A stretch of DNA of 64,000 bases from Algoriphagus chordae. Its GTDB lineage: Bacteria; Bacteroidota; Bacteroidia; Cytophagales; Cyclobacteriaceae. This document shows positions 55,714 through 64,000 of this stretch, one piece after another (positions within the stretch are counted from its first letter, which is position 1; the number at the start of each line of letters is the position of its first letter). The stretch is from NCBI RefSeq assembly GCF_003254055.1, contig NZ_QKZT01000021.1, positions 2,221 through 66,220 of the forward strand, written 5' to 3'. A model generated the notes under the pieces. The model searched no databases, was not told the origin of the DNA, and saw nothing but the letters and a program-made list of their open reading frames with translations. The position numbers and the translations under genes are program-made.

Positions 55714-56934
55714 TCAAAGTGTGGAAATAGCAAGAGAAGCAGTTTTAATACTGGTACTCTCTTCACTTATCGATGTCCAAGCAAAATATAGCCTATCGCC
55801 TACTTTCTCCATTTGAGGAAAACCACTCTTTCTAGCTGGGTCCATTTGCGTCACTACTACGGGAGCATATTTTTCACCTGAAGTCCCAACTTTCAAAACT
55901 TTCAAATAAGTTTCTCCATTTTCGGTTTCCATCCAGCTTACGACCGCCAAGTTATCGTCCAACAAGTCCACATCTACTCTTCCCAAAGCTTCCATTCCAC
56001 TTACCTGTATTGGCTCTCCAAAGCTTTCTCCTCCATCTGAGGAAAAGGCGACTTTTACAGCTGGCTTATTATTCACCCCCGTAAACCAAGCTACAACTAC
56101 TTCATTACCTTGCGCATCTACTTTAGGCCCATTGACTGGACAGCCATTTATTTCCCAGCCATCCTCATACACTGCTTGTGGAGCCGTCCATTCTCCATTC
56201 ACATACCGAGTGATAGCAATATCCCTCAGCTCTTCTTCTGAACGATCCCTATAAATTACAATAGGGCCATTATCAGTAATAGCGGCAGTTGTTTGACAGC
56301 AATCACAGGTCTTTGCATCCAGTAGAGCTTCATCATATATAGCGCCATCCTGACCTACTCTGGCAGCTCTGATAGACATAGCACCGTTATGTCCAGAGTG
56401 CCCATGATCCATCGACGAGGCGGTATTTCTACCATCTAACCAGGCTACAAAAAATGAATCATCCCTATATGGGACAGCCGATACGAATCCATGTTCGGTA
56501 AATGTAGAGTCTGTGTGAAGCGGCAATCCAAGTGCCCAGTCGGATGAACCTTTAGGAAGTACATTCAACTTCACATCATACGAAAATTTCTCCTTGGATG
56601 ATTTTTGCAGAAAATGAGTTAATAAATTCCCATTATTCTCAGTTATGGATGGGAAATCTGCCCAATTGATAAACCAATCGACTCCTTCCAAAACAGTCTC
56701 TGGTTGCGACCAAGTTGCCCCTTCCAAATGGGAATACATAAGTTGGGAAGTAGAGTCATCCAGTGTTTTGACCCAGGACATCATGAGACCTTCAGAGCCC
56801 GAAAACAAATAAGGAAGAGCGCTTTCTCCATCTTCAGGAAAAGGAATATTCTGAAAAGGTTCTACTTTCGGAGTACTGCATGATACGCCAAATACTATTG
56901 TAAAGAATAGACAAACTTTCGCGATTTTCCCCAT
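55714..56934 (-). CDS. Cys/His-rich beta-propeller lipoprotein (sialidase-fold)
   Basis: A 406-residue lipoprotein (lipid cysteine 19 in FGVSCS). Repeated beta-blade segments such as VAFSSDGGESFGEP give an Asp-box-like sialidase fold, but the arginine-triad FRIP motif is absent, so it is probably not a true sialidase. DHGHSGH (176-182) and CDCC (210-213) are unusual and could bind a metal. Its ATG overlaps the stop of the upstream TlpA-like gene (TAATG), pointing to a linked redox or metal function. Confidence 0.6.
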   Translation of the reverse strand: MGKIAKVCLFFTIVFGVSCSTPKVEPFQNIPFPEDGESALPYLFSGSEGLMMSWVKTLDDSTSQLMYSHLEGATWSQPETVLEGVDWFINWADFPSITENNGNLLTHFLQKSSKEKFSYDVKLNVLPKGSSDWALGLPLHTDSTFTEHGFVSAVPYRDDSFFVAWLDGRNTASSMDHGHSGHNGAMSIRAARVGQDGAIYDEALLDAKTCDCCQTTAAITDNGPIVIYRDRSEEELRDIAITRYVNGEWTAPQAVYEDGWEINGCPVNGPKVDAQGNEVVVAWFTGVNNKPAVKVAFSSDGGESFGEPIQVSGMEALGRVDVDLLDDNLAVVSWMETENGETYLKVLKVGTSGEKYAPVVVTQMDPARKSGFPQMEKVGDRLYFAWTSISEESTSIKTASLAISTL

Positions 56935-57446
56935 TAGTGAAGCTCTGTAAGTTCTTTGATCGTTAGTTCAGAATCCCAATCCATCTTACCTGACATCTCC
57001 ATGACCTTCTCCCCTTTTTCGTTTAAAATGAATGTGGCTGGCAGAGCGTATATTTTCAAATCAGATAATGCCCCTTCATATCTTACAAACTGAAAATCGA
57101 AGCCCTTTTTCTTTTGAAACTCAATAATTTCTTCCAAGGATTCCTCCGACACTAAGAGCAGTTGGTAGTTTTCCTTTTCCAGAAAAGGTTTGACCTGCTC
57201 CAAATCCGGCAACTCTTCTAAACAGGGTTTGCACCAGGTAGCCCAAAAGTGAAGCAAAACTCGTTTCCCCTTGAAATCTGAAATAGCAATAGTATTTCCC
57301 TCCAGATCCTTAAAAAGCAGGCTATTTATTGAGCTTCTATCTGAAGAAACCTTCTCAGCAGCACTAGTAGAGATGGAGCTTGTACTTTGTTCACATCCCA
57401 TGAGAGACATTAGCAAGAAAACCACAACCAAGAAACGATTCATCAT
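56934..57446 (-). CDS. TlpA-like thioredoxin lipoprotein
   Basis: A 170-residue membrane-anchored thioredoxin-fold protein: lipid cysteine 18 (SLMGCEQ), then AISDFKGKRVLLHFWATWCKPC with the redox motif CKPC (72-75), and ALPATFILNEKG with the cis-proline. TlpA-type proteins reduce or exchange disulfides outside the cytoplasmic membrane. It is translationally coupled to the Cys-rich beta-propeller gene, whose cysteines may be its substrate. Confidence 0.85.
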   Translation of the reverse strand: MMNRFLVVVFLLMSLMGCEQSTSSISTSAAEKVSSDRSSINSLLFKDLEGNTIAISDFKGKRVLLHFWATWCKPCLEELPDLEQVKPFLEKENYQLLLVSEESLEEIIEFQKKKGFDFQFVRYEGALSDLKIYALPATFILNEKGEKVMEMSGKMDWDSELTIKELTELH

Positions 57447-57667
57447 ACATTGACTTGAAGATCAGGACAGGATCAAAAGCCTGAACTAGATTAGGTAATA
57501 GTCAGCGAAGATATCAAAATTAAATGTGTCAAGCTTGTCACTGAAAGATCTTCTCAATTATTGGAAACTGTAACCAACTATTGATTAGCTGTACAACTGA
57601 CTAAATCCAACTCAGTGATACCTTGGACACTAGGTGATAGCCCAAGTTGGCAACTCTCATTCCCGTC

Positions 57668-59158
57668 CTATTTTGCTTGCTTTGAAAAGAGATTAGTCAA
57701 AAGGAAACCCACAATAAAAATCGTAAGCGTCCCCATCACAATAGTAAGATTGGTATGAAGTGTATTTTGAAAACCTTCTAAACTCGTGCCGCTTAACAGG
57801 ACTGGAGAAAGACTCATCCAGCCAATTACCACTACTCCACATAGAACGCCGATAGCAGCTGCCTTGCTCGTGGCTCTTTTCACCACAAAACCCAGCAAGA
57901 ATAAGCCTAATATCCCACCGCTGAAAATCGATGATAGTGCCCACCAAGCCTCTAGAGCGCTGGTAACACCATTGAATGCCAATGCGACTACTATACTCAG
58001 ACCTCCCATAACAAATGAGCTGATCCACAAAACTCGCATGGACTGCTTCTCAGTGGCATTTTTGTTTATATATTTTCGATAATGGTCTGAAAGAAAAACT
58101 GTCGCTGAACTGTTGATACTAGTAGAAACTGTGCTCATCCCAGCAGCAAAAATAGAGGCTATCAAAATACCAGTAACTCCCACAGGAAGGCCAGAAACAA
58201 TAAAATAAGGAAAGACCTTATCCGCATTCTCTACCAACTGCAGGTCTGCAGGTAATAAGTCTGGAAACGCCTGGTAATAGGAAAAAAGAGCTGTTCCGAT
58301 AAAGAAAAATAATAAGGAAACAGGCACATATAGTAAGCTTCCCAACCACGTGGATTTCACGGCTTCCTTTTCAGTTTTGGCGCTGAGGTAGCGTTGAATA
58401 TAACTTTGATCAATGCCAAAATTCTGTAGGTTGATAAATAGACCATAAATCAAAATCATCCAAAAGGTTGATTCCACAAAATTGAATTTGAAGCTTCCCA
58501 AGCTAAATTTATCAGCTTCGGCAGCAATGCTAAACACCTGTCCTGGTCCATTAGGCATGGAAAACAGAATCACCACTACACAAAGTAATGCTCCTCCTAT
58601 CAGCACAATCCCCTGAATAGCATCCGTCCAGATCACTGCCTCTATCCCTCCTAACATGGCATAAACCATAACACAGATACCAGTACAAATGATGATCATC
58701 GGAATACTCCAGCCGAAGAGTGCGTTCATTGGCAAGGCCAGCAAATACATAATGGCGCCCATGCGAGCCAGCTGAGTCAACAAATAACAGATAGACGCAT
58801 ACACTCTTGCCCAAGAGCCGAAGCGTGTTTCCAAGTAATAATAAGCCGACTCGCTTTTTAACTTTCTATAGAGCGGCACGAAATATTTAACCGCAATCCA
58901 AGCAGCAATAGGAATAGACAAGCTAAACACAAAGCCATTCCAATTGGACTTGAAGGCATTTCCTGGAAGTGCAAGAAAGCTGATACTGCTAACGAATGTG
59001 GCGAAGATCGACATGCCAATAGCCCAACTCGGAAGCCTTCCACCTCCAGTGGTATATTCCAAGGCTGTTCTTTTCCGGAAGGAAAATGAAATTCCAAACA
59101 GCACTATAGCTGCCATATAAACTAAAAATACAATTAAATCTATAATGGGTAAATCCAT
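57668..59158 (-). CDS. Sodium:solute symporter (SSS family)
   Basis: A 496-residue inner-membrane transporter with about 13 hydrophobic segments (count by eye). It has the SSS-type entry FRKRTALEYTTGGGRLPSWAIG, then LALPGNAF and GGIEAVIWTDAIQG. It is the last gene of the operon with a NAL/DapA aldolase upstream, so a sialic acid or related keto acid is the likely cargo (inference). SSS proteins couple uptake to sodium. Confidence 0.85.
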   Translation of the reverse strand: MDLPIIDLIVFLVYMAAIVLFGISFSFRKRTALEYTTGGGRLPSWAIGMSIFATFVSSISFLALPGNAFKSNWNGFVFSLSIPIAAWIAVKYFVPLYRKLKSESAYYYLETRFGSWARVYASICYLLTQLARMGAIMYLLALPMNALFGWSIPMIIICTGICVMVYAMLGGIEAVIWTDAIQGIVLIGGALLCVVVILFSMPNGPGQVFSIAAEADKFSLGSFKFNFVESTFWMILIYGLFINLQNFGIDQSYIQRYLSAKTEKEAVKSTWLGSLLYVPVSLLFFFIGTALFSYYQAFPDLLPADLQLVENADKVFPYFIVSGLPVGVTGILIASIFAAGMSTVSTSINSSATVFLSDHYRKYINKNATEKQSMRVLWISSFVMGGLSIVVALAFNGVTSALEAWWALSSIFSGGILGLFLLGFVVKRATSKAAAIGVLCGVVVIGWMSLSPVLLSGTSLEGFQNTLHTNLTIVMGTLTIFIVGFLLTNLFSKQAK

Positions 59159-59226
59159 ATATATCTAGAAATTTTGGGTGCAGGAAAAATCAGTTTCTCT
59201 TATAATATTAAGTAAATCGATCATAT

Positions 59227-60162
59227 TTATTGGTCAGCCAGCATACTTGTGATCTTGTTGACTCTTCTCCTCAACTCTTCAACCTCCTCTTCAGAAAATG
59301 GATATACCGGAGGGGCAAACTCTGTCTGGCAAAGTCCCATAAACGAAAGTGCCGTTTTCACTCCTTTCATATAACTAGACTTATAGCCCCCAACCTGGTA
59401 GATGTTCTTACTGATCTCCATCACAGATCCCTGTAATTTCCGGATCTTTTCAAAGTCCCTATTCTCCGCAGCTTCATACAAGCTCACATATAGTTTCGGA
59501 AATAAATTCGCCCCACCACATACACCACCATGACTTCCCATAAGCACTGTTTCAGCCATCATTTCTTCTGGCCCAACCATCAGGACAAAATCCTCTTGAT
59601 TTCTAAATTCATGGCATAAGGCTTGGAAATAAACTCCATGTGCCGAGCTATCTTTAAAACCTATAATACGCTCATGTGAAGCAAGTTTCACTACTGTATC
59701 GACTTCAATGGTAAGCTTGGTATGAGAAGGCATATTGTAGAGAAACATGGGCAGTGATATCGCATCAGCTAATTGTTTGAAGTAGGAATACATTTCCTCC
59801 TGGTCAATGTTCACATAGAAGGGCGGAGCTGCGACCACAGCATAAGCTCCTTCACTTGCCGCGTAGTCTGCCAAAGCGATACTTTCAGTCAAAGACACAT
59901 CAGTAATCCCGACCAATACAGGCAGTCTTCCAGCTACCTGTTCACAGGTCAGTTTGATCAACTCTCTACGAACAGAATAACTCAAGCCAGAAAATTCTCC
60001 AGTAGTCCCCAAAATAAAAATACCATGGACCCCACCTTCAATTAGATGCTCAATCAACTTCTTTACACTCTCCTTATCCAAGGATCCGTCCGAATTGAGC
60101 GGAGTAATCATAGGTGGCACAATACCTCTTAGCGGCACTTGAATAGCTTTAACTACAGACAT
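59227..60162 (-). CDS. NAL/DapA-family aldolase
   Basis: A 311-residue class I aldolase/lyase of the dihydrodipicolinate synthase superfamily. GTTGEF (52-57), the active-site tyrosine Y142 in FLYNMPS and the Schiff-base lysine K170 in IIGFKDSS are all present. GTTGE is nearer DapA-like than the GSTGE of typical N-acetylneuraminate lyase, so the substrate could be sialic acid, 2-keto-3-deoxysugar acid or another keto acid. The SSS transporter and the DUF3748 gene beside it favour catabolism over lysine synthesis. Confidence 0.82.
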   Translation of the reverse strand: MSVVKAIQVPLRGIVPPMITPLNSDGSLDKESVKKLIEHLIEGGVHGIFILGTTGEFSGLSYSVRRELIKLTCEQVAGRLPVLVGITDVSLTESIALADYAASEGAYAVVAAPPFYVNIDQEEMYSYFKQLADAISLPMFLYNMPSHTKLTIEVDTVVKLASHERIIGFKDSSAHGVYFQALCHEFRNQEDFVLMVGPEEMMAETVLMGSHGGVCGGANLFPKLYVSLYEAAENRDFEKIRKLQGSVMEISKNIYQVGGYKSSYMKGVKTALSFMGLCQTEFAPPVYPFSEEEVEELRRRVNKITSMLADQ

Positions 60163-60166
60163 AATA

Positions 60167-61630
60167 TTAATTTAACAGGTTATTAAGGGTTAGGACAAAA
60201 ATCTGGTAAAAGGCTTCTCCATCGAGACTTACCTTTCTATTGTAAGCAATCGTATAACCGGAATTTGACCAGTTGATATTACTTAGACTAGTACTTGAAT
60301 TTGAAGGTGCAGGTAATACAAGCCTAGTTTCCCCATCTAATACTGAGGTCACATAGATAGCTTCTTTGGAGCCATAGACTAAGTATTTCCCATCTGCACT
60401 TAGATCGAAGGTAATATCCGCAGAGAAACTGTTTTGAGTGATCGCTCTGATCTCCCCACCATTTGGGGATACAGCATAGATCTGAACTATTCCCTCCTGA
60501 TCTTTTTGGTAGAAATAAAGTGATGCCCCATCCGGAGAAGATCTCATCCATTGTCGGGGACCCTGCACTCCTGGGAATTTGTTTGCAGTGGTGAATGTCA
60601 ATCTCCGCTGAACAACTCCCTCTGGGATAGCCGGAAGCTTACTTCGATCTCCAGAAGTGACCGAATTCATAAGACTGGGTAAATCATCTGGGACATCAGA
60701 GATGAAGACCTCTGTTACTTTCTCGCCTGAATCAGAAATCACATCAGCCAAATATGCCAAGGCTACTTTTTGCCTAGTTCCATCAGTCTTTAAATAACCA
60801 TTGTTTCCCACCCATCCTTCTTCATAGGCTTTGCTAATCTGATCCGAACCAGGCTCTGGCATCGCGGTTACTTCGGCCAGTAAAATGGCGAAGCTATTTC
60901 CATCAAAGTTCTCCTCATCATTTTTCCCATCGATCAAAACCTGCTCTCCTTTCAGAAAAGCTCCAACTGTTCTAAGGTCATGGACTGCAGGATTTACCTG
61001 GGATTCTATAGCTAGAATTTCATCATTATAAGTAAAGCTAATACACTGGCCATCTGCACTGTATGAGTACGCATGTGAACCTCCACGCAAAGCACCTTTG
61101 GTGAAAGGCGGAGACACATCTCTTGCTTCCATAGGTTCTTCTGTATTGGCATTATCCAAATCAAGCTGCATCGCAAATCTGCGCGTAAAGCCATAAGGAT
61201 TCTCCTTGGAAGCATTCATCAAAGCATGAATAAATACTACCTCATTCTTTAAAGGGTGAAAACTAACCGCTCCCACACCTGGTCCAAAAACAGTTTGATT
61301 TCCCAGATTATAAATGGTTTTAATCTCTTTGGTTTTTACATCGACCAACTGAACAGAAGCATTCTCTCCGATTTTCGTTTCATCATTTCTATTATCAAAA
61401 ACCAGTGATTTATCATCCGGAGAAAATGCCTGTCGCTGATTCAAAAAGTGACCTTTTGCATCAGAGGTAAGCTGAATTTCCTGAAGCTTATTCATATCAG
61501 TCATATTTGAATCATTACTCATACTTGAATTATGTGGCTTGCATTGGACTGAGGTAAAAAGCAGCGCAATTAAAATTGGAAAGCTGAAAACTCGGAATAG
61601 GGATAGTTGATTTTTCTGACAGGAAATCAT
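60167..61630 (-). CDS. DUF3748 family beta-propeller lipoprotein
   Basis: A 487-residue exported protein with a hydrophobic N-terminus ending in a lipobox-like TSVQCKP. The TolB-like repeats YSADGQCISFTYND, FSPDDKSLVFDN and LSADGKYLVYGS form a propeller; the pattern matches DUF3748, known from E. coli YidR. Its function is unknown. It overlaps the FG-GAP gene by 4 bases and precedes the aldolase by 4, so it is part of this operon. Confidence 0.78.
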   Translation of the reverse strand: MISCQKNQLSLFRVFSFPILIALLFTSVQCKPHNSSMSNDSNMTDMNKLQEIQLTSDAKGHFLNQRQAFSPDDKSLVFDNRNDETKIGENASVQLVDVKTKEIKTIYNLGNQTVFGPGVGAVSFHPLKNEVVFIHALMNASKENPYGFTRRFAMQLDLDNANTEEPMEARDVSPPFTKGALRGGSHAYSYSADGQCISFTYNDEILAIESQVNPAVHDLRTVGAFLKGEQVLIDGKNDEENFDGNSFAILLAEVTAMPEPGSDQISKAYEEGWVGNNGYLKTDGTRQKVALAYLADVISDSGEKVTEVFISDVPDDLPSLMNSVTSGDRSKLPAIPEGVVQRRLTFTTANKFPGVQGPRQWMRSSPDGASLYFYQKDQEGIVQIYAVSPNGGEIRAITQNSFSADITFDLSADGKYLVYGSKEAIYVTSVLDGETRLVLPAPSNSSTSLSNINWSNSGYTIAYNRKVSLDGEAFYQIFVLTLNNLLN

Positions 61631-63594
61631 CGTTGAAAATAATAAAAATGACCGTCCTCAGCACCTACAAAAACCTCCCATATTCCATCCTTATTCCAAT
61701 CGACAAAAGTAGGACTGGTCGTATGTCCAGCCAGCACTTTCTCTGATAGCGGACCTTTGCGAGAGAAGATAACCTTATCGCCTTCTTGAGAGATATTCTC
61801 AAATAGCGTGACGTTCACACTATTCACTAGTAAATCCATATCACCATCATTATCCCAGTCTACCAAAGAGATTTTTCGCCTCCCTGATCCACCAGCTTCG
61901 GCATTGTTTAGGCGTAATGGTCCAGCCTCTTCATTTTCAGCCTTATCTCTATTCGTGTAAACTGATGCTTTATCCCCATAAAATATCCGCTGACCTGGAA
62001 GTATCGCCTGCTGACCATTTTCTCTTACGCCTTTGAAAAAGGATAGGTATCCTTCATAGTCCAGCATCACCAAATCCATTATCCCATCCTTGTCCCAGTC
62101 TATGGCAAAAGGAGTTGTTCTCCATTGAGTGACCAATTCATCTTGTGCGGATTTCCACCAGTTCCAGGCAGGGGAAGTTGCCAGTTCGTTGCCACGCTTG
62201 ACTTCAATAGGCTTGGGAGCTTCTAAGCCCGAACCTGTATTTTTTATCCACTCTATCCTTCCCCAGATTGAATTAAAAATGATATCCTTGTTCCCATCTC
62301 CATCCCAATCCGCGACAGAAAGTGTGGTGTAACCCCATTTGGCTTCAGCTGGTCCTTGTATCGAGCCATTTTCACCTGCTTGAATTCGAATCTCTTTACC
62401 ATCTACAGCTAGTAATTTTGGTTCTTTCCAGCTAGGTTTTTCCCCAGCGCCAATATTTTCTATAAAAGCAAAGTATCCTGCTGAGTTTCCCGTAATAATA
62501 TCTTCATCGCCGTCATTGTCCCAGTCCACACTAACTGGCGTTGCCAAAGCTCCAAACTTTAGGTTATCTGATTGCTGGCGGAAATACTTAGGGGTTTCAA
62601 ACTGTGGGATATTATCCTTTAAACTTCCTGTGTTTCTGATAAGCGCCACTCTTCCATCCTCGTCTCCTACCACCAAGTCCACATGACCATCTTTATCCCA
62701 ATCCACTGCAACCGGAATAATCATTTCTAAATCCATTTTGATCAGGCCAGCATCATTTTTTAGAAAAACCCCTGCTGCATATTTAGGACTTTGTCTAGTC
62801 CCAATATTTTCGAAATAAGTCATACGATCCAAAAACTCTCCGCAGATCAGATCCAAATCCCCGTCTCCATCAAAATCCGCAAAATTGGGAGATGGAGCTC
62901 CATAGACATCAAGCATTTTACCACCAGCTTCTATCCTACCCATATTCACATATTTCCCATTCTGATTTTCTAGCAAGAACACAAAGCCATGCAGAGGGCC
63001 ATTCGTCCATACACCTTTATTGTTGAAGGCATTGTCCCAGCCATAATCAGCCCAATCATCTATTCCAACAACCAGATCCAAGTCCCCGTCTCCTTCGTAA
63101 TCAACCATTTTCCATTGATTGAAACGAACCTTCTCAAAGCCTTTCTTTAGCTCTTCTGCATCAAAAAGCAGCTTCTCTTCGCTAGCTAGCTTGGTTTTGA
63201 AATCCATGAGCTCGACTCCCGGAATATTAACTTTCACCCCCTCATCGATGTGTGAAATCTGGACATTTTTGATGGCATCCCCTAGTCGAACAGGAGCGGC
63301 AAAATCTGGAAAATCATCCCCTGAAGTATTCTCAAAAAAGTAAAGTCCATTGAAAGGCTTATCTGGACAGGAGACTAACATATCCATATCTCCATCCCCA
63401 TCGTAATCCATCGGTAGCGGCCAAGCCCAAAGCCCAACTCCCAGAAATGAACTGGTATTTGGGTTGTTGTATTTTACGATTTCAAAGTCATGAGCTGCCT
63501 GCTGCGCATAGCTCAGATTCATGAGTAAAAATGCACAAATACTCATTGTGACTGATTTTCTCAATAAGCTATTTAACTGCGTAATAGACTGCAT
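61627..63594 (-). CDS. Secreted FG-GAP/VCBS repeat protein
   Basis: A 655-residue secreted protein (hydrophobic N-terminus to about LSYAQQ). At least eight aspartate-rich VCBS/FG-GAP repeats are visible, for example DGDGDMDMLV, DFDGDGDLDLICGE and DWDKDGHVDLVVGD. Such repeats form calcium-stabilised propellers that bind carbohydrate or other ligands at the surface. It is the first gene of the minus-strand operon with DUF3748, aldolase and symporter, so it may present the substrate. The enzyme role, if any, is not visible. Confidence 0.82.
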   Translation of the reverse strand: MQSITQLNSLLRKSVTMSICAFLLMNLSYAQQAAHDFEIVKYNNPNTSSFLGVGLWAWPLPMDYDGDGDMDMLVSCPDKPFNGLYFFENTSGDDFPDFAAPVRLGDAIKNVQISHIDEGVKVNIPGVELMDFKTKLASEEKLLFDAEELKKGFEKVRFNQWKMVDYEGDGDLDLVVGIDDWADYGWDNAFNNKGVWTNGPLHGFVFLLENQNGKYVNMGRIEAGGKMLDVYGAPSPNFADFDGDGDLDLICGEFLDRMTYFENIGTRQSPKYAAGVFLKNDAGLIKMDLEMIIPVAVDWDKDGHVDLVVGDEDGRVALIRNTGSLKDNIPQFETPKYFRQQSDNLKFGALATPVSVDWDNDGDEDIITGNSAGYFAFIENIGAGEKPSWKEPKLLAVDGKEIRIQAGENGSIQGPAEAKWGYTTLSVADWDGDGNKDIIFNSIWGRIEWIKNTGSGLEAPKPIEVKRGNELATSPAWNWWKSAQDELVTQWRTTPFAIDWDKDGIMDLVMLDYEGYLSFFKGVRENGQQAILPGQRIFYGDKASVYTNRDKAENEEAGPLRLNNAEAGGSGRRKISLVDWDNDGDMDLLVNSVNVTLFENISQEGDKVIFSRKGPLSEKVLAGHTTSPTFVDWNKDGIWEVFVGAEDGHFYYFQR

Positions 63595-64000
63595 GCTTGG
63601 CTTGGTTTATGTTTCCTGATTTCTAATTCCAACCTAGTCTTTCAAATCGATAATTGCCATACAAAATCGATTGATTCGAAAATGAATGAAAATCTACCTG
63701 AGAGTCATTGATAGGACTAGATTTGACCTCCCTAAATATCACATGAATTTCGATGCTAAGTCTATTGATTATTAGTAAGATATTCCATTATTTTACCATA
63801 TATGATTATAATCTTAGGGAAATACCAGCAAAATCATCTTATAGCTTAGTATATTTAATCTCTAGATTTCTTTGGATTGAAATCACAAAACAGAATCAAT
63901 TACCCAATTCTACAAGAGAACCGAATGAAAGCCCATTTCCATAAAGTATCAATAGAACCAGCAAAATCCTTTAACATCCGCTTTGATCCTAAACCACTGT
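63595..64000. other. Gene-free right edge
   Basis: A 406-base AT-rich stretch with no convincing gene; a short 63-codon plus-strand frame has no recognisable content. It probably holds the promoter of the FG-GAP operon, but I see no clear TAnnTTTG box, repeat or terminator. Confidence 0.5.

Noticed and set aside
63753..63944. 63-codon plus-strand ORF at the right edge
   Set aside because: Low-complexity AT-rich frame with no domain or start context.

Overview
The window looks like chromosomal DNA of a Bacteroidota bacterium, most likely a marine or aquatic Cytophagales member of the Algoriphagus/Cyclobacterium kind. The family placement is inference from overall style. The phylum call is well supported by a SusC/SusD pair with an ECF sigma/FecR regulator, a type IX secretion sorting domain (gene at 22699-26433), several family-S1 sulfatases, DUF1573 and DUF1460 proteins, and a TTG-N18-TAnnTTTG promoter before the tRNA.

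Positions 1-15736 hold a large CRISPR-Cas locus, all on the minus strand and almost gapless, probably transcribed from near 15.7 kb down to 124. Order: cas6b-like, cas10 (no HD domain, intact GGDD), cas7, csx10, a two-domain cas7 fusion, a small TIGR04423/Csx19-like subunit and a giant TIGR03986 RAMP with a coiled-coil tail; then the cyclic-oligoadenylate effectors card1/can2 and csx1 (CARF-HEPN) and a small ring-nuclease-like protein; then an adaptation module of RecD-like helicase, cas1, a BT4734-type primase-polymerase-fold protein and cas2 with an N-terminal extension. csx10 and the multiple Cas7 genes point to type III-D. A probable single CRISPR repeat sits at the very left edge. A perfect 38-bp palindrome lies just upstream of the first cas gene. 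The primase-like protein and helicase inside a reverse-transcriptase-free type III-D adaptation module are the most unusual part of the window.

Positions 16-22.6 kb carry secreted glycan-active genes (GH33 sialidase, GH110-like galactosidase, beta-helix/PDZ protein) and a DUF1460 amidase. Positions 22.7-29.7 kb carry a very large T9SS phosphoesterase, a DUF1573 protein, trpS and a 0.8-kb block of ~300-bp tandem repeats made of nested hairpins. Positions 29.7-42.4 kb carry two sulfatases, a PhoD-type phosphatase, a GMC oxidoreductase with its small subunit, an AraC regulator, a TonB-dependent receptor and a small lipoprotein. tRNA-Pro(TGG) and topB lie at 42.5-45.3 kb.

Positions 45.4-54.9 kb form a sulfatase/SusD/SusC/FecR/ECF-sigma polysaccharide-uptake block. 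Decayed nadA-nadB remnants lie at 55.0-55.6 kb. The right end has a TlpA plus Cys/His-rich beta-propeller pair and an operon of FG-GAP protein, DUF3748 protein, NAL/DapA-family aldolase and sodium:solute symporter. Together the genes after 16 kb suggest a cell that trims sulfate and sialic-acid-like residues from external glycans, imports the products and cleaves a 2-keto acid; the exact substrate cannot be read from the sequence.
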